Below, piece by piece: positions 31,822 to 39,491 of a DNA stretch of 61,794 nt. This DNA comes from Thalassobacillus cyri. Lineage in GTDB: Bacteria; Bacillota; Bacilli; Bacillales; Halobacillaceae. Location: NCBI RefSeq assembly GCF_900107755.1, contig NZ_FNQR01000024.1, positions 1 to 61,794 on the forward strand. The letters are read 5' to 3'. The translations under genes and the position numbers were made by a program. Each line of letters starts with the position of its first letter. Positions within the stretch are counted from its first letter, which is position 1. The notes below the pieces were generated by a model. That model worked only from the letters and a program-made list of their open reading frames with translations, was not told where the DNA came from and ran no database searches.

Positions 31822-31855
31822 GAGGAGCTTTCAACTATGAAAGCTCCTCTTATTT
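31820..31855. terminator. Bidirectional intrinsic terminator
   Basis: aagaggagctttc (31820-31832) pairs with gaaagctcctctt (31839-31851), followed by attta. It overlaps the stop codons of both flanking genes. Confidence 0.85.
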
Positions 31856-32461
31856 ATGTGAGACGGCAATTCCAAGGGGGTAATGAACTGTATCCCGTGG
31901 AGGCTCGATTAAAACTCCTTTTTGGTAAAAGAATTCTTTGGAACTATAATCAGTAAATAAGTCCTGGAATTCTTCCGGTGTCAACTGATGAATATGAAAT
32001 GGCGAACTACTTGGTTTGCCGCGTCCCTGGCCGAATGGGGTGGATACTACCAGTGTTCCGCCATCTTTTAATAAATGGTAGTAATTGGCTAACAGTTGTG
32101 TTTCGTTTTCAATATGTTCATATGTTTCAAAGCTAACAATCGTATCGAAGGTACCTAATTTTTTCGGGAGTTCCGGGTCGACAGCATCCATAACTTTATA
32201 ACTCGTTTTCGTATGATAATAAGTCGCTTTAGCGTATTCGATGATGTCGGGATCAATATCGACACCGATGACTTCATCTACTTCTTTTTTTCGCTCTTTT
32301 GCTATCATATGAGTGCCATAACCAGCACCGCACGACAAATCCAATACTCTTCCTTTTGTATATGGCATGGCAAATTGATAACGTGCCATATGTTCAAGCA
32401 GCATCCTGTTGGAAGGCTTCATGTACGCTGGAATAACACGTTCGCCCGTATCCTCAACCAC
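31850..32461 (-). CDS. Class I SAM-dependent methyltransferase
   Basis: A 203-residue Rossmann-fold methyltransferase. Motif I is VLDLSCGAGYGTHMI (about residues 39-53), motif II is IGVDIDPDIIEYA and motif IV is FDTIVSFETYEHIE. The Methyltransf_11/25-like core is complete. The substrate is unknown; similar Bacillus genes lie near surface-sugar or cofactor genes, which are absent here. GTG at 32461 has ggtga about 7 bases upstream, a modest site. It is a single gene. Confidence 0.82.
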   Translation of the reverse strand: MVEDTGERVIPAYMKPSNRMLLEHMARYQFAMPYTKGRVLDLSCGAGYGTHMIAKERKKEVDEVIGVDIDPDIIEYAKATYYHTKTSYKVMDAVDPELPKKLGTFDTIVSFETYEHIENETQLLANYYHLLKDGGTLVVSTPFGQGRGKPSSSPFHIHQLTPEEFQDLFTDYSSKEFFYQKGVLIEPPRDTVHYPLGIAVSHK

Positions 32462-32614
32462 TTTATCTTCACCGCTTTCTATAAAAATGAATCATCTTCA
32501 TAAAGTATGCCATAAATTTTGCATATTCACCAACACCGGAGTGATTTGACAGGCTTTTATCAGCGATTTATAATTATTTTAAATTCGAGATGATTAATGA
32601 GAGGAAGAAACCCT

Positions 32615-33079
32615 ATGGATGAAAAAGAACAATATCAACAGAAAAAAGAGGATCCTTCCTTAAAGTTGTTTGTAGTTTTGTCAAAAGCAGAACGGTCGAT
32701 TGAAGATCTGGTAAAAAAAGATATTCAACGCTATGGCCTAAATGCCACAGAATTTGGTGTATTGGAATTACTATATCATCAAGGGGAGCAGCCGCTTCAA
32801 AAAATCGGAGAAAAGATCTTGTTGGCCAGTGGAAGTATTACCTATGTGGTAGATAAATTAGAAAAGAAAGCTTATTTAGAAAGAATTCCCTGCCCTAATG
32901 ATCGCCGTATAACGTATGCATCCATTACGCCTAAAGGGGAAGAAATGCTTAATAAAATCTTTCCTGATCATTGGAAGCAGATCAAGCAGATCACTAATGG
33001 GTTGTCGGAAGAAGAGAAGATCCAGGCGATTGAACTGCTGAAAAAACTCGGTAAGCACGCAGATCAGTTGAAGGGCTAG
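32615..33079 (+). CDS. MarR-family transcriptional regulator
   Basis: A 154-residue winged-helix regulator. The central region NATEFGVLELLYHQGEQPLQKIGEKILLASGSITYVVDKLEK (helices and recognition helix, given by sense rather than as one motif) and the wing DRRITYASITPKG are typical of the MarR group. It resembles redox-sensing YkmA/OhrR-like or YusO-like members but lacks an obvious conserved sensing Cys near the N-terminus. I start at ATG 32615, with agaggaag at proper distance; an in-frame ATG lies 18 bases earlier. The target may be the downstream ABC-F gene or a distant one; no operator was identified. Confidence 0.85.
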   Translation: MDEKEQYQQKKEDPSLKLFVVLSKAERSIEDLVKKDIQRYGLNATEFGVLELLYHQGEQPLQKIGEKILLASGSITYVVDKLEKKAYLERIPCPNDRRITYASITPKGEEMLNKIFPDHWKQIKQITNGLSEEEKIQAIELLKKLGKHADQLKG

Positions 33080-33145
33080 ATTTAATCAGAAAATTAAGAT
33101 ATAATTGATAGTAATAAAAATCCTGAAGACAAAGGAGGTATGACG

Positions 33146-33274
33146 ATGCTATACGGTCAGAAATGTATGATTGATTGTGAATTGCTATACATCAATCGTG
33201 CGCTTTTTCATGATTTTGCTGTCCAAGGGACAAGTGTGTCCTTTTTTAGGCAGTTGAATAATGAAAATGTATAG
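33146..33274 (+). CDS. Putative leader peptide or small protein upstream of the ABC-F gene, 42 aa
   Basis: A strong aaaggaggt site lies 7 bases before ATG 33146. The frame encodes 42 residues, starting MLYGQKCMIDCELLYINRAL and ending RQLNNENV, with no homology that I recognise. It ends 41 bases before a strong terminator that precedes the ABC-F start. That order, uORF then terminator then ABC-F gene, is the layout of ribosome-mediated attenuation known for antibiotic-responsive ABC-F genes. It may instead be an independent small protein. Confidence 0.55.
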   Translation: MLYGQKCMIDCELLYINRALFHDFAVQGTSVSFFRQLNNENV

Positions 33275-33314
33275 TGTCTCATACCTGACAGATTGAATAT
33301 ATAAACTTTATCTG

Positions 33315-33350
33315 AAAAAGTCAGAGGTCTGGGGACCTTTGGCTTTTTTT
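33315..33350 (+). terminator. Intrinsic terminator in the ABC-F leader (possible attenuator)
   Basis: gtcagaggtc (33320-33329) pairs with ggacctttggc (33333-33343) with two G-U pairs; A and T runs extend the stem, and seven T residues end at 33350. The ABC-F ribosome site begins only 7 bases later. Confidence 0.8.
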
Positions 33351-33369
33351 GTCTTTAGGAGGAAGAAAA

Positions 33370-35217
33370 TTGATTATTACATTAAAAGATATCAAAAAAA
33401 TAGTCGGTGGCAGTATATTGTTTGAATCGCTTTCTTTTGAATTGAATGCCCAGGATAAAGTGGGCTTAGTCGGCCGTAACGGCAGTGGGAAATCGACTTT
33501 ATTCAAACTGATTACACAAGAAGAACCGGTAGAAGACGGGGGTGTATTCATCCGTAAAGGCACCACGATTGGTTATTTACGGCAAATACCCGAGAATTGG
33601 CAAGGTTCCGGCCGGGCTTTTTTAGAAGCAAGTTTTGACTCTTTATTGCATATAGCAAACGAAATGAAGGCATTGGAAGTTGAAATGCAGCATGCTGATA
33701 AAATGGACCAGTGCTTAGAAAAATACGGTCAGCTTCAAGAAGAATTCTCCCGAAAGGGTGGGTATGAAATGGATGCGACCATTAAAAGAGTAGCTACTGG
33801 ATTGGGAGTGGAAAAGTTATTAAACTATCCATTCATGCAGTTGAGCGGTGGAGAAAAGACCAAAATAGGTTTGGCGAAGTTATTAATTACAGCTCCTGAT
33901 GTGCTGCTTTTAGATGAACCGACGAATCATCTTGATCTGCAAGCTATTGAATGGCTGGAAAGCTATTTGAGCCAGTATGAAGGAACTGTTTGTATCATCT
34001 CTCATGATCGTGAGTTCCTGGATCAAACGGTTAATTCGATCGCTAATTTGGAATCTGGAGAGATCACCAGATATTCAGGAAACTTCTCTTCTTTTGAACG
34101 ACAAAAAGAAGAGAAATTACTGGCCGATTTCCATCAATATCAGGAACAGCAGAAAAAAATCAAAAAGATGAAAGAAGCCATCAGGAGATTGAGACAGTGG
34201 GCAAATGAGGCCACCCCTCCCAACCCAAAACTATTTAAAAAAGCTAAGAGCATGGAAAAAGCTTTAGAACGAATGGAAAAAAAGAAGAAGCCGCTGATTG
34301 ATCCAAAAAAGATGAACCTCTCCCTAGATTCTGATGGACGAAGCGGGACTGATGTCTTTCGGGTGGAAAATTTGCGTAAGACTTTCCAGGGGAGAGAAAT
34401 ATTAAAAGAGGTTGATCTTCACCTTAGGCACCAGGACCGACTGGCTGTAGTCGGGGCGAATGGCAGTGGGAAATCAACGTTGATCAAACTTCTTTTAGGT
34501 CAGCTGAGTGCTGATAGTGGGCTGGTTCAAACTGGAAGTTCGATGAAAGTAGGATATCTGCCCCAACATCCGCTTCAGAATGTGCCAACAGATACGCGTA
34601 TGATTGATTATTTTAGGTCGGAGGTTACTGTAACAGAGGGCCGGGCTCGCCAAATCCTTGCCAATTTCATGTTTTATGGTTATACCGTCTTTAATAAAAT
34701 AGGTCAGTTAAGCGGGGGAGAACGGATGCGTTTGAAGCTTGCTGTATTTATGCATCAGGGAATAAATATATTGTTGTTGGATGAGCCGACCAACCATTTG
34801 GATATCGAATCACAGGAAGTGCTTGAAGAGGCACTGGCTGAGTTTTCCGGAACCGTGCTAGGCGTTTCTCACGATAGATATTTTCTTAACCAGTGTTTCA
34901 CGGAGACTGCCTATTTATTAGATGGACGCTTATACCGTTACCCTGGCAGCTACCAGGAAACACAACATAAGTGGAAAGAACTGCAAACGATTAAAGGTGA
35001 AAAACAGGAAAAGTCTTTCAATAGCCATACGAAACAAAGTGATTCAGAAGAAAAAGATTATGAACAGTTGATTACTTTGGAAGAAGCAAATCTGGAAAAG
35101 CTTGAAAAAAGAATGTTGGAAAAGCAGGAGCAGCCTGAGTGGGAGGAGCTGAATCGACAAAAAAAGCGTCTGGAAACAAAAATAACTGCGCTTTATGAGC
35201 AGTGGATGAAAGTTTGA
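33370..35217 (+). CDS. ABC-F family ribosome-associated ATPase
   Basis: A 615-residue soluble protein with two ABC domains and no membrane segments. Walker A motifs are GRNGSGKST and GANGSGKST, signature motifs LSGGEKTKIGLAK and LSGGERMRLKLAV, and Walker B motifs LLLDEPTNHLDLQ and LLLDEPTNHLDIE. A basic linker between the domains (KKIKKMKEAIRRLRQW) would reach the ribosomal centre, and a C-terminal coiled coil follows. Members protect or rescue ribosomes; some confer resistance to lincosamides, pleuromutilins or streptogramins. TTG at 33370 follows aggagg by 7 bases; the longer frame would start inside the terminator. The uORF and terminator suggest drug-inducible attenuation. Confidence 0.9.
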   Translation: MIITLKDIKKIVGGSILFESLSFELNAQDKVGLVGRNGSGKSTLFKLITQEEPVEDGGVFIRKGTTIGYLRQIPENWQGSGRAFLEASFDSLLHIANEMKALEVEMQHADKMDQCLEKYGQLQEEFSRKGGYEMDATIKRVATGLGVEKLLNYPFMQLSGGEKTKIGLAKLLITAPDVLLLDEPTNHLDLQAIEWLESYLSQYEGTVCIISHDREFLDQTVNSIANLESGEITRYSGNFSSFERQKEEKLLADFHQYQEQQKKIKKMKEAIRRLRQWANEATPPNPKLFKKAKSMEKALERMEKKKKPLIDPKKMNLSLDSDGRSGTDVFRVENLRKTFQGREILKEVDLHLRHQDRLAVVGANGSGKSTLIKLLLGQLSADSGLVQTGSSMKVGYLPQHPLQNVPTDTRMIDYFRSEVTVTEGRARQILANFMFYGYTVFNKIGQLSGGERMRLKLAVFMHQGINILLLDEPTNHLDIESQEVLEEALAEFSGTVLGVSHDRYFLNQCFTETAYLLDGRLYRYPGSYQETQHKWKELQTIKGEKQEKSFNSHTKQSDSEEKDYEQLITLEEANLEKLEKRMLEKQEQPEWEELNRQKKRLETKITALYEQWMKV

Positions 35218-35311
35218 AAAAAATGAACAATCTGTGACAAATATCATAGTTAGCCTTTCAAAAAGAATTTACTATATAAATAGTAAAAACCTTTGAAAGG
35301 GAGAGGGTATC

Positions 35312-35719
35312 GTGGCCGACATGAACTTATCTGGTCTTGTGATATGGATGATTTTCCCGTATGTCTCTGTTGCTGTATTTCTAATGGGAATGATATGGAA
35401 ATATGAGGAAGGTGCGAAAAAGAGGCAGGTACCCATGATGTATCATATCCCCATGATTTCCTTGCTGATTATGAATGGAATTCTATTGGTCGGACTTTTT
35501 TACAGCGAAGGAGTTCACTGGCTGGGGTGGTATCGGGATTTTCTAACATTCCAGCCTGATGCAAATGCTATCGCGCCAAGCTCAGGCATGCAGCAAATCC
35601 AAGTACCAATATTTTTTATCGGGCTAGTAATGCTTCCATTTTCGATCTACATGCCCTCGCTCGCTTTTCCTTTCAAACAAGTGAGGCAGATTCGCAGGAT
35701 AGTGAAAAATGCAAGTTAA
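35312..35719 (+). CDS. Unrecognised membrane protein, 135 aa
   Basis: A protein of 135 residues with three hydrophobic segments: about 8-28 (LVIWMIFPYVSVAVFLMGMIW), 43-65 and 98-118. The first segment looks like the opening helix of NarI-type cytochrome b subunits, but the rest does not continue that family and no heme-ligand pattern is clear. GTG at 35312 has gggagaggg upstream. It ends with a basic RQIRRIVKN tail and a strong terminator. Possibly a short relic or a family I do not know. Confidence 0.55.
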   Translation: MADMNLSGLVIWMIFPYVSVAVFLMGMIWKYEEGAKKRQVPMMYHIPMISLLIMNGILLVGLFYSEGVHWLGWYRDFLTFQPDANAIAPSSGMQQIQVPIFFIGLVMLPFSIYMPSLAFPFKQVRQIRRIVKNAS

Positions 35720-35740
35720 CAAGATGAAGTTCATTAGCTA

Positions 35741-35772
35741 AAGGCCGCCACAGTTTCTGTGTCGGCCTTTTT
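35741..35772 (+). terminator. Intrinsic terminator
   Basis: aaggccgccacag pairs with ctgtgtcggcctt (one mismatch), followed by ttt. Confidence 0.8.
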
Positions 35773-35785
35773 GTACTTTAAGGAA

Positions 35786-35870
35786 ATTTAACTTTGTTAA
35801 AGGGTTGAATTATTAGTAAATACTAAGGCTTTCACCATAAATGCTTGGTGACAAGCTGAGTTTTTCTAAT
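35786..35870 (+). repeat. Dispersed intergenic repeat, family 2, copy 2
   Basis: atttaactttgttaaaggg at the left, aaggctttcaccat and gcttggtgacaagc in the middle, tttttctaat at the right. Homologous to 11174-11254 and, inverted, to 59085-59145. It lies between a terminator and the 3' end of the SDR gene. Confidence 0.75.
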
Positions 35871-35877
35871 AGCCCTG

Positions 35878-36975
35878 TCAGTGTATAGATACTTGTTTAC
35901 CGGGAGCATTTCTATTGTCTTTATAGTACTTGACAAGCTGTTCCTGAATACTCGTGAAGTCAGGGCATTTGATAGGAGTGCCTTCCAGATCTCTTAGAGC
36001 TTGTGAAGCATCATAATGACTATCGCAAGTGAAATAGTCTAAAGCTTCCCTTGGCATGCCTAACCACTTGCGGAAAATAGGCAGTTTTAACGTATTTCCG
36101 GCCCATCCTAGCGGTACGGTAAAGCTCGGCTCTTTGGAAAGGTAAGATTTGGCTAAGAGCTTATAGATAGCTCTGGCTGTCAATGGCGATGGATCGGTCA
36201 GATGATAGGTTTTCCCTGAACCGACATTATGATGGCTAAGATGAATAGTTGCACGGACTACATAATCCCATGGCACCAGGTTCACCTCTACCTGCCCTTT
36301 TCCGAAGTAAGGAAGTAGGGGAGCGTAACTCATATGTGCGAGCATATTAAGGATGAAATATGGTCCATCGAATTTAGCGGTGGTACCTTCTTTTGAATCA
36401 CCTACGACGATACCGGGACGGATGATTGTAGTTGGAACCTCATGCTTCACTGATTGAACTAAACGTTCTGCTTCATATTTAGTGTACTCATAATGATTTT
36501 TAAAACCAGCTTCATGCTCCAGTTCTTTTTCGTAAATGACACCTGAGCGTTTACCTGATACATAGGCTGTACTGTAATAAATATAGCGTTCTAAGTTCTT
36601 TGCCTGTTTCACCCACTCACTGACATGTCTCGTTCCATTCACATTTACCTGCCATGCTGGAGTTAACGGTACGGATAGATCATAGATAGCGGCTAAGTGA
36701 AAAAAATGGGTCACTTCATTTTTTAACTGTGCGGACTTGTCATCATCGATTCCAAGTCCAGGGTCAGTGATGTCCCCTTCGATCAAATGAAACTTATCTT
36801 CGGTCAAGTAGGTTTCTTTAATAAGCCTCTGGAGTGATGCTTCTGCTTGTTTTTTTGTTGTTTTAACGAATAACAAATATATTTTGTCTACTGGATAACC
36901 TTGATGGATGATTTCATCTATCAGATGGGAAGCAAGAAATCCAGGAAAGCCTGTAAAGAAATAGGTGTTGGCCAT
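35878..36975 (-). CDS. Extended SDR / NAD-dependent epimerase-like (thioester reductase-like domain)
   Basis: A 365-residue NAD(P)-binding Rossmann protein of the NAD_binding_4 (male sterility / thioester reductase) type. The cofactor motif is FFTGFPGFLASHL (residues 6-18), followed by IEGDITDPGLG. The catalytic serine lies in YYSTAYVSGKRSG and the YxxxK pair in YEYTKYEAERL. An IIRPGIVVGDSKEG segment follows, as expected. It probably reduces or oxidises an acyl or alcohol substrate in the cytosol; the substrate is unknown. The start codon has ggaaggagacg upstream. It is a single gene. Confidence 0.85.
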   Translation of the reverse strand: MANTYFFTGFPGFLASHLIDEIIHQGYPVDKIYLLFVKTTKKQAEASLQRLIKETYLTEDKFHLIEGDITDPGLGIDDDKSAQLKNEVTHFFHLAAIYDLSVPLTPAWQVNVNGTRHVSEWVKQAKNLERYIYYSTAYVSGKRSGVIYEKELEHEAGFKNHYEYTKYEAERLVQSVKHEVPTTIIRPGIVVGDSKEGTTAKFDGPYFILNMLAHMSYAPLLPYFGKGQVEVNLVPWDYVVRATIHLSHHNVGSGKTYHLTDPSPLTARAIYKLLAKSYLSKEPSFTVPLGWAGNTLKLPIFRKWLGMPREALDYFTCDSHYDASQALRDLEGTPIKCPDFTSIQEQLVKYYKDNRNAPGKQVSIH

Positions 36976-37101
36976 TTAAACGTCTCCTTCCTCTTTTCTT
37001 TCGTTATAATTCGATAGATTCCCGGATTTTTCCTGTTTGTTTATTTAATTTTTAAGAGGGGAAGTATAGATGTGAGTCATTTTTCGAAGGAGGACGTTAT
37101 T

Positions 37102-37734
37102 ATGCGTGTATTAGTTATTGGTGCCAATGGAAAGGTTGGCAAGTTACTTATCGATAAATTGAAGGATTCAGAACATGTACCTGTAGCGATGGTGCGAGAT
37201 ACCAATCAAGTGCCCCAATTTGAAGAAGCAGGAGTAGATACGGTACTAGGTGACTTAGAAGGGGACTTTACTTCTGCCTATTACGGTGTGGATGCAGTGA
37301 TCTTTGCAGCAGGTTCCGGCCCGCATACCGGCCCGGATAAAACGGTGCTGATCGACCAGGAAGGTGCGATAAAATCCATTGATCTGGCCAGACGGTTTGG
37401 AGTACAGCGTTACATCCTATTGAGCTCGATGGGAGCTGACCAGCCGGACGCAGGACCAGAAGGAATGAAACATTATTTATTTGCAAAACATCGGGCGGAT
37501 GAACATTTGAGAAATTCCGGGTTGAACTACACCATCGTACGACCGGGTGGTTTGACGAATAATCCTGGAACAGGAAAAATCAGCTTGGATGAAAAACTGC
37601 ACAAATTCGGAAATATTTCCCGTGAAGATGTAGCGGAAACGCTGGCATATTTGTTAAGCGTGCCACGAGCTGAGAATGAAACCTTTGAAATATTAGAAGG
37701 AGACACGCAGCTGGAAGAAGTATTGGCCTATTAA
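37102..37734 (+). CDS. NAD(P)-binding atypical SDR (YhfK-like)
   Basis: A 210-residue Rossmann-fold protein resembling B. subtilis YhfK. The dinucleotide motif is VLVIGANGKVGKLL at residues 3-16, with DAVIFAAGSG, RYILLSSMGAD and YTIVRPGGLTNNPGTG further on. The enzyme activity is unknown. I start at ATG 37102, because cgaaggaggac lies just before it; the longer frame begins 30 bases upstream without support. It is followed by a hairpin. Confidence 0.85.
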   Translation: MRVLVIGANGKVGKLLIDKLKDSEHVPVAMVRDTNQVPQFEEAGVDTVLGDLEGDFTSAYYGVDAVIFAAGSGPHTGPDKTVLIDQEGAIKSIDLARRFGVQRYILLSSMGADQPDAGPEGMKHYLFAKHRADEHLRNSGLNYTIVRPGGLTNNPGTGKISLDEKLHKFGNISREDVAETLAYLLSVPRAENETFEILEGDTQLEEVLAY

Positions 37735-37749
37735 TAAAAAGACCAACAC

Positions 37750-37784
37750 AAAAGGGGCTGTTCCTTTTTAGGAGCAGCCTTTTG
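37750..37784 (+). terminator. Probable intrinsic terminator of the yhfK-like gene
   Basis: aaaggggctgttcct pairs with aggagcagcctttt with minor mismatches; the T tail is short. Confidence 0.65.
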
Positions 37785-37846
37785 TAACGGTAGGATGACG
37801 GGTATTATTTTTATATTAAAAATTTCTGGAAAAGGTTTAGCCTCTG

Positions 37847-37876
37847 TTGAAACGGGGTAGATATGTATTATATACT
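37847..37876 (+). promoter_or_regulatory. SigA-type promoter of the glutaredoxin-like gene
   Basis: TTGAAA (37847-37852) and TATACT (37871-37876) with an 18-base spacer, 57 bases before the ATG. Confidence 0.55.
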
Positions 37877-37932
37877 AGGCACTGCATTAGAGCAGTGATA
37901 TAGTACTACTCGGAATTATAGGGGGCACACCG

Positions 37933-38199
37933 ATGACGAAGCATGATGTTGTCGTTTACGTCAGCAATAATTGTTCACACTGTGAAAAAGTTGTTTCAAA
38001 GTTGAAAGAATGGAACGTTAATTTCAGGGAAAAGAATGTATCAGAAAATAAGGAGCATTTTAAAGAACTGCAAAGTCAGAAAATCTATGGCACGCCTGCA
38101 ACTTTCATAGATGGAGAACAAGTCCTTGGTTTCCAAAAAGGGAAGTTGCAAAGGAAGCTTGGAATATATAATGATATTTCTTTTAATCCTCAACGATGA
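37933..38199 (+). CDS. Glutaredoxin-family protein with CSHC motif
   Basis: An 88-residue glutaredoxin/NrdH-like protein: beta strand VVVYVSNN, then active site CSHC (residues 14-17), VNFREKNVSE and the TPATFIDGEQVLGF cis-Pro region typical of the fold. It is likely a cytosolic thiol-disulfide carrier for bacillithiol or an unknown partner. The start ATG has atagggggca upstream. It is a single gene with its own promoter and terminator. Confidence 0.88.
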   Translation: MTKHDVVVYVSNNCSHCEKVVSKLKEWNVNFREKNVSENKEHFKELQSQKIYGTPATFIDGEQVLGFQKGKLQRKLGIYNDISFNPQR

Positions 38200-38219
38200 C
38201 AATACGATATGTTTGTATT

Positions 38220-38251
38220 ACAAGTGATTGTTCATCACTTGTCTTTTTTTT
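38220..38251 (+). terminator. Intrinsic terminator of the glutaredoxin-like gene
   Basis: acaagtgat/atcacttgt hairpin (38220-38242) followed by eight T residues. Confidence 0.9.
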
Positions 38252-38338
38252 GTAGAAAACATGATTTCAACCTCTCCCAATCACCTTTCTGCTAAGTAAA
38301 CATAGGCTGTTGTTAGAAAGAAGGAAGAAGGTGATTTT

Positions 38339-38719
38339 ATGTTTTCCTATTCGGACAGAAATTATCAACAGCAACCATTCTACCCGTATCCTTACCAGCA
38401 ACAGCCGATGATGGGAGAAAACCCATATGGTTACCCGCAAAGCTGGAATATGCCTCATGCGCCGGGAAACCCTTTTGAATATTACACCAAGCCGATGTTT
38501 CCGCAGCAGCAGAATCATATGCAAAGTGGATACGGCAGTCAGCCTTTTTTCTATAACAACGGCGTAAATCCTAAGAACATGATCGGTTACTTTCAGGATC
38601 AAAATGGGCAGATTGATATGGATAAAATGATGAAGACTGTCGGCCAAGTAGCACAAACTGCCAATCAGCTCTCCCCGTTGATGAAAGGTATAGGCGGGTT
38701 CATTAAAGGAATGCGCTAA
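38339..38719 (+). CDS. YppG-like protein
   Basis: A 126-residue protein of the YppG type. A Pro/Gln/Tyr-rich N-terminal half (QQQPFYPYPYQQQPMMGENP) is followed by a conserved C-terminal part: GYFQDQNGQIDMDKMMKTVG, then NQLSPLMKGIGGFIKGMR. The function is unknown; related spore-former proteins have been linked to spore coat or small surface proteins only by composition. agaaggaagaagg precedes the ATG. It is terminated by a hairpin before the esterase gene. Confidence 0.8.
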   Translation: MFSYSDRNYQQQPFYPYPYQQQPMMGENPYGYPQSWNMPHAPGNPFEYYTKPMFPQQQNHMQSGYGSQPFFYNNGVNPKNMIGYFQDQNGQIDMDKMMKTVGQVAQTANQLSPLMKGIGGFIKGMR

Positions 38720-38766
38720 AAGCGTGCAGGGCAAGGCCTTGTACGCTTACTTATTTTACTTTTTTT
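38720..38766 (+). terminator. Hairpin terminator after the yppG-like gene
   Basis: aagcgtgca (38720-38728) pairs with tgtacgctt (38740-38748) with one mismatch, followed by a T-rich stretch that runs past 38760. Confidence 0.65.
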
Positions 38767-38789
38767 ATTTATCAGAAGGAGGGACAAAC

Positions 38790-39476
38790 ATGATCGGTTG
38801 TTTATGTATTCACGGTTACACAGGAGGGCCATATGAAGTACAGCCATTAGTGGATTACCTGGAGCAAAGGACCGATTGGAAATTTGAAGTCCCTACGCTC
38901 CCAGGTCATGGCAGAGAGCTGGATTTGAAAGGTCACTATTACCAGGAATGGATCGCAACAGCTGAACTTGCTTATCTTGAACTAAAGAAAACTTGTGATA
39001 AAGTATATATTATCGGTTTTTCAATGGGAGGCATGATTGCTTCTTATCTGTCAGCCAAACATGAAGTGGATCGTCTCGTTTTATTATCAGCTGCAGGAAA
39101 ATATATCAGCGTACCGCAAATGTATAAGGATCTTACTGGCTTTCTAACAGAGGCTTTCAGGGGGAGTTTGGAAGAAAATGAACTGTTCCTCCACTATCAG
39201 AATAAATTGAAACAGACGCCTTTTCCGTCGTCGGTAGAGTTTGTTAAATGCGTTCAGTTTACCAGGCCTTTTTTAAAGGACATCCACAATCCGGTTTTGA
39301 TCGTCCAAGGGAAGCAGGATGAGATGGTCCCCGATAAAGCGGCAATTTACTTGGAACAGGAAATTCCCTCCGAAGATAAGCAGCTCGTTTTTTTAAATGA
39401 ATCGAAGCATTTGATTTGCCATGGTAAAGATAAAGAGGAGTTATTCGAGACAGTGATTTCATTCTTAACACGATAA
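38790..39476 (+). CDS. Alpha/beta hydrolase (Est30/monoglyceride lipase-like)
   Basis: A 228-residue serine hydrolase. The oxyanion region is CLCIHGYTGGPYEV (residues 4-17), the nucleophile elbow GFSMGG (about 89-94), the acid is in VLIVQGKQDEMVP and the base in ESKHLICH. This is the carboxylesterase Est30 / YvaK-like group acting on short- to medium-chain esters. ATG 38790 has agaaggagggac upstream and restores the family N-terminus; the longer frame at 38724 runs through the terminator. The MFS gene follows 15 bases later. Confidence 0.88.
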   Translation: MIGCLCIHGYTGGPYEVQPLVDYLEQRTDWKFEVPTLPGHGRELDLKGHYYQEWIATAELAYLELKKTCDKVYIIGFSMGGMIASYLSAKHEVDRLVLLSAAGKYISVPQMYKDLTGFLTEAFRGSLEENELFLHYQNKLKQTPFPSSVEFVKCVQFTRPFLKDIHNPVLIVQGKQDEMVPDKAAIYLEQEIPSEDKQLVFLNESKHLICHGKDKEELFETVISFLTR

Positions 39477-39491
39477 TCAAGGGGGAGCATG

